Positions 63,581 to 64,000 of a stretch of DNA of 64,000 nt are shown here, in pieces; positions within the stretch are counted from its first letter, which is position 1, and each line of letters starts with the position of its first letter. The position numbers were made by a program, and so were the translations under genes. This DNA comes from Candidatus Sulfotelmatobacter sp. (GTDB lineage: Bacteria > Acidobacteriota > Terriglobia > Terriglobales > Acidobacteriaceae), in assembly GCA_030039165.1 (NCBI GenBank), contig JASHQM010000091.1, positions 1-64,000 of the forward strand. The letters are read 5' to 3'. The notes beneath the pieces were generated by a model. That model saw only the letters and a list, made by a program, of their open reading frames with translations, was not told the origin of the DNA and searched no databases.

Positions 63581-64000
63581 CGCACTTTGAATATTGGCTG
63601 AACCATAGGTCCGTCGAGGAAGCGCGCCGGATCGGCATCGTCGGCCCACGATGCAAGGGTCTTAAACACTTCCCCGTATACCTCCAGAGTTTGGTGAATC
63701 GCTGGCTCGTCGTGCGCGGCGCTAAGGTTGTGAGTTGCCAGAATCAGCACGCCGCGTTTGACCGCCTCCTGCTGAAAAAGACTTTTCATCAATGGACTAT
63801 CTGCGCCGCTGCTGTCGGAAAACTTCAGCAATGACCATTGCGGACGGCCCACGGCGCGCACACGATTCACAAGGCCAGCCTCCTTCGCCATTGCGTTCAC
63901 GCAGTCCTGCAACGTGCGGCCATTGGCCTCAATGCGCTCCAGGGCGTCGGTCCGTTCGAGAATGTCGAGCACCTTCATGGCCGCAGCCATTGACGCAACT
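63577..64000 (-). CDS. Class III aminotransferase, C-terminal part (5' end outside window)
   Basis: 141 codons open to the window edge. The sequence ASMAAAMKVLDILERTDALERI and the C-terminal LILATHNLSAAHDEPAIHQTLEVYGEVFKTL is the small domain of glutamate-1-semialdehyde-type aminotransferases, which use PLP. The Lys and main motifs are outside. Because it precedes PseG-PseH and PseI with ATGA coupling, it may act in nonulosonic-acid or other amino-sugar synthesis, although canonical PseC belongs to another family (DegT). Confidence 0.75.
   Translation of the reverse strand, partial: VASMAAAMKVLDILERTDALERIEANGRTLQDCVNAMAKEAGLVNRVRAVGRPQWSLLKFSDSSGADSPLMKSLFQQEAVKRGVLILATHNLSAAHDEPAIHQTLEVYGEVFKTLASWADDADPARFLDGPMVQPIFKVR

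Noticed and set aside
26586..64000. Exosortase/PEP-CTERM type exopolysaccharide locus
   Set aside because: AsnB, heparinase-like and formyltransferase genes occur in such loci, but no exosortase (EpsH-like membrane protein) was found here.
1..64000. CRISPR arrays, insertion sequences, prophage genes, rRNA operons
   Set aside because: No regularly spaced repeats, transposase or integrase motifs, or rRNA-like sequence were recognised on either strand.

Overview
The window looks like a chromosomal segment of a GC-rich, diderm soil-type bacterium, most likely an Acidobacteriota (Terriglobia-like). This rests on two tandem genes of the 'VWFA-related acidobacterial domain' type, a two-stranded split of KdpD, outer-membrane beta-barrel proteins with a C-terminal Phe, and overall gene style. 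I ran no searches, so the taxonomy is an inference.

Region 1 (1-10007) is a potassium-stress locus. On the minus strand, in transcription order, lie the KdpD sensory half, the response regulator KdpE, a small hypothetical protein, an OmpL-like porin, a 28-residue membrane peptide, KdpF, KdpA and KdpB (cut by the window edge). The histidine-kinase half of KdpD is a separate gene on the opposite strand, divergent from the sensory half. Four 11-bp direct repeats upstream of the porin are spaced like an OmpR/KdpE-family operator.

Region 2 (10025-26332) is mostly housekeeping. It holds a peroxiredoxin whose catalytic Cys codon is replaced by an in-frame TGA (probable selenoprotein), a long-chain acyl-CoA synthetase, a GNAT acetyltransferase, thiG, a small decayed patch, a small secreted protein with a clear terminator, an FtsB/DivIC-like protein, a phosphohexomutase, cutA, a methyltransferase, a transsulfuration pair, two overlapping VWA proteins, a DUF1015 protein, an N-acetylmuramoyl-L-alanine amidase and a GerMN lipoprotein-like protein.

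Region 3 (26586-64000) is a large surface-polysaccharide locus, almost all on the minus strand with overlapping or abutting genes. It contains a Wza-like export protein, GT39-like membrane glycosyltransferases, many GT4 and one GT2 glycosyltransferases, two asparagine-synthase-type amidotransferases, a fused dehydrogenase/Gfo-Idh-MocA oxidoreductase, a heparinase II/III-like protein, a formyltransferase, an alpha/alpha-toroid protein, an O-antigen ligase/polymerase, a sulfatase-like protein, two NodB-fold proteins, a Wzx flippase, a capsule-type glycosyltransferase, a FemAB/CelD-like acetyltransferase, and the beginning of a nonulosonic-acid (pseudaminic-type) branch: PseI, a PseG-PseH fusion and a class III aminotransferase cut by the window edge. 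Together these would build, modify (amidation, formylation, acetylation), flip, polymerise and export an acidic glycan.

The strongest candidates for something new are the UGA-containing peroxiredoxin, the split and divergently encoded KdpD with its repeat-rich intergenic region, and the block oxidoreductase/heparinase-like/formyltransferase/toroid/AsnB, whose lyase-like members lack signal peptides.
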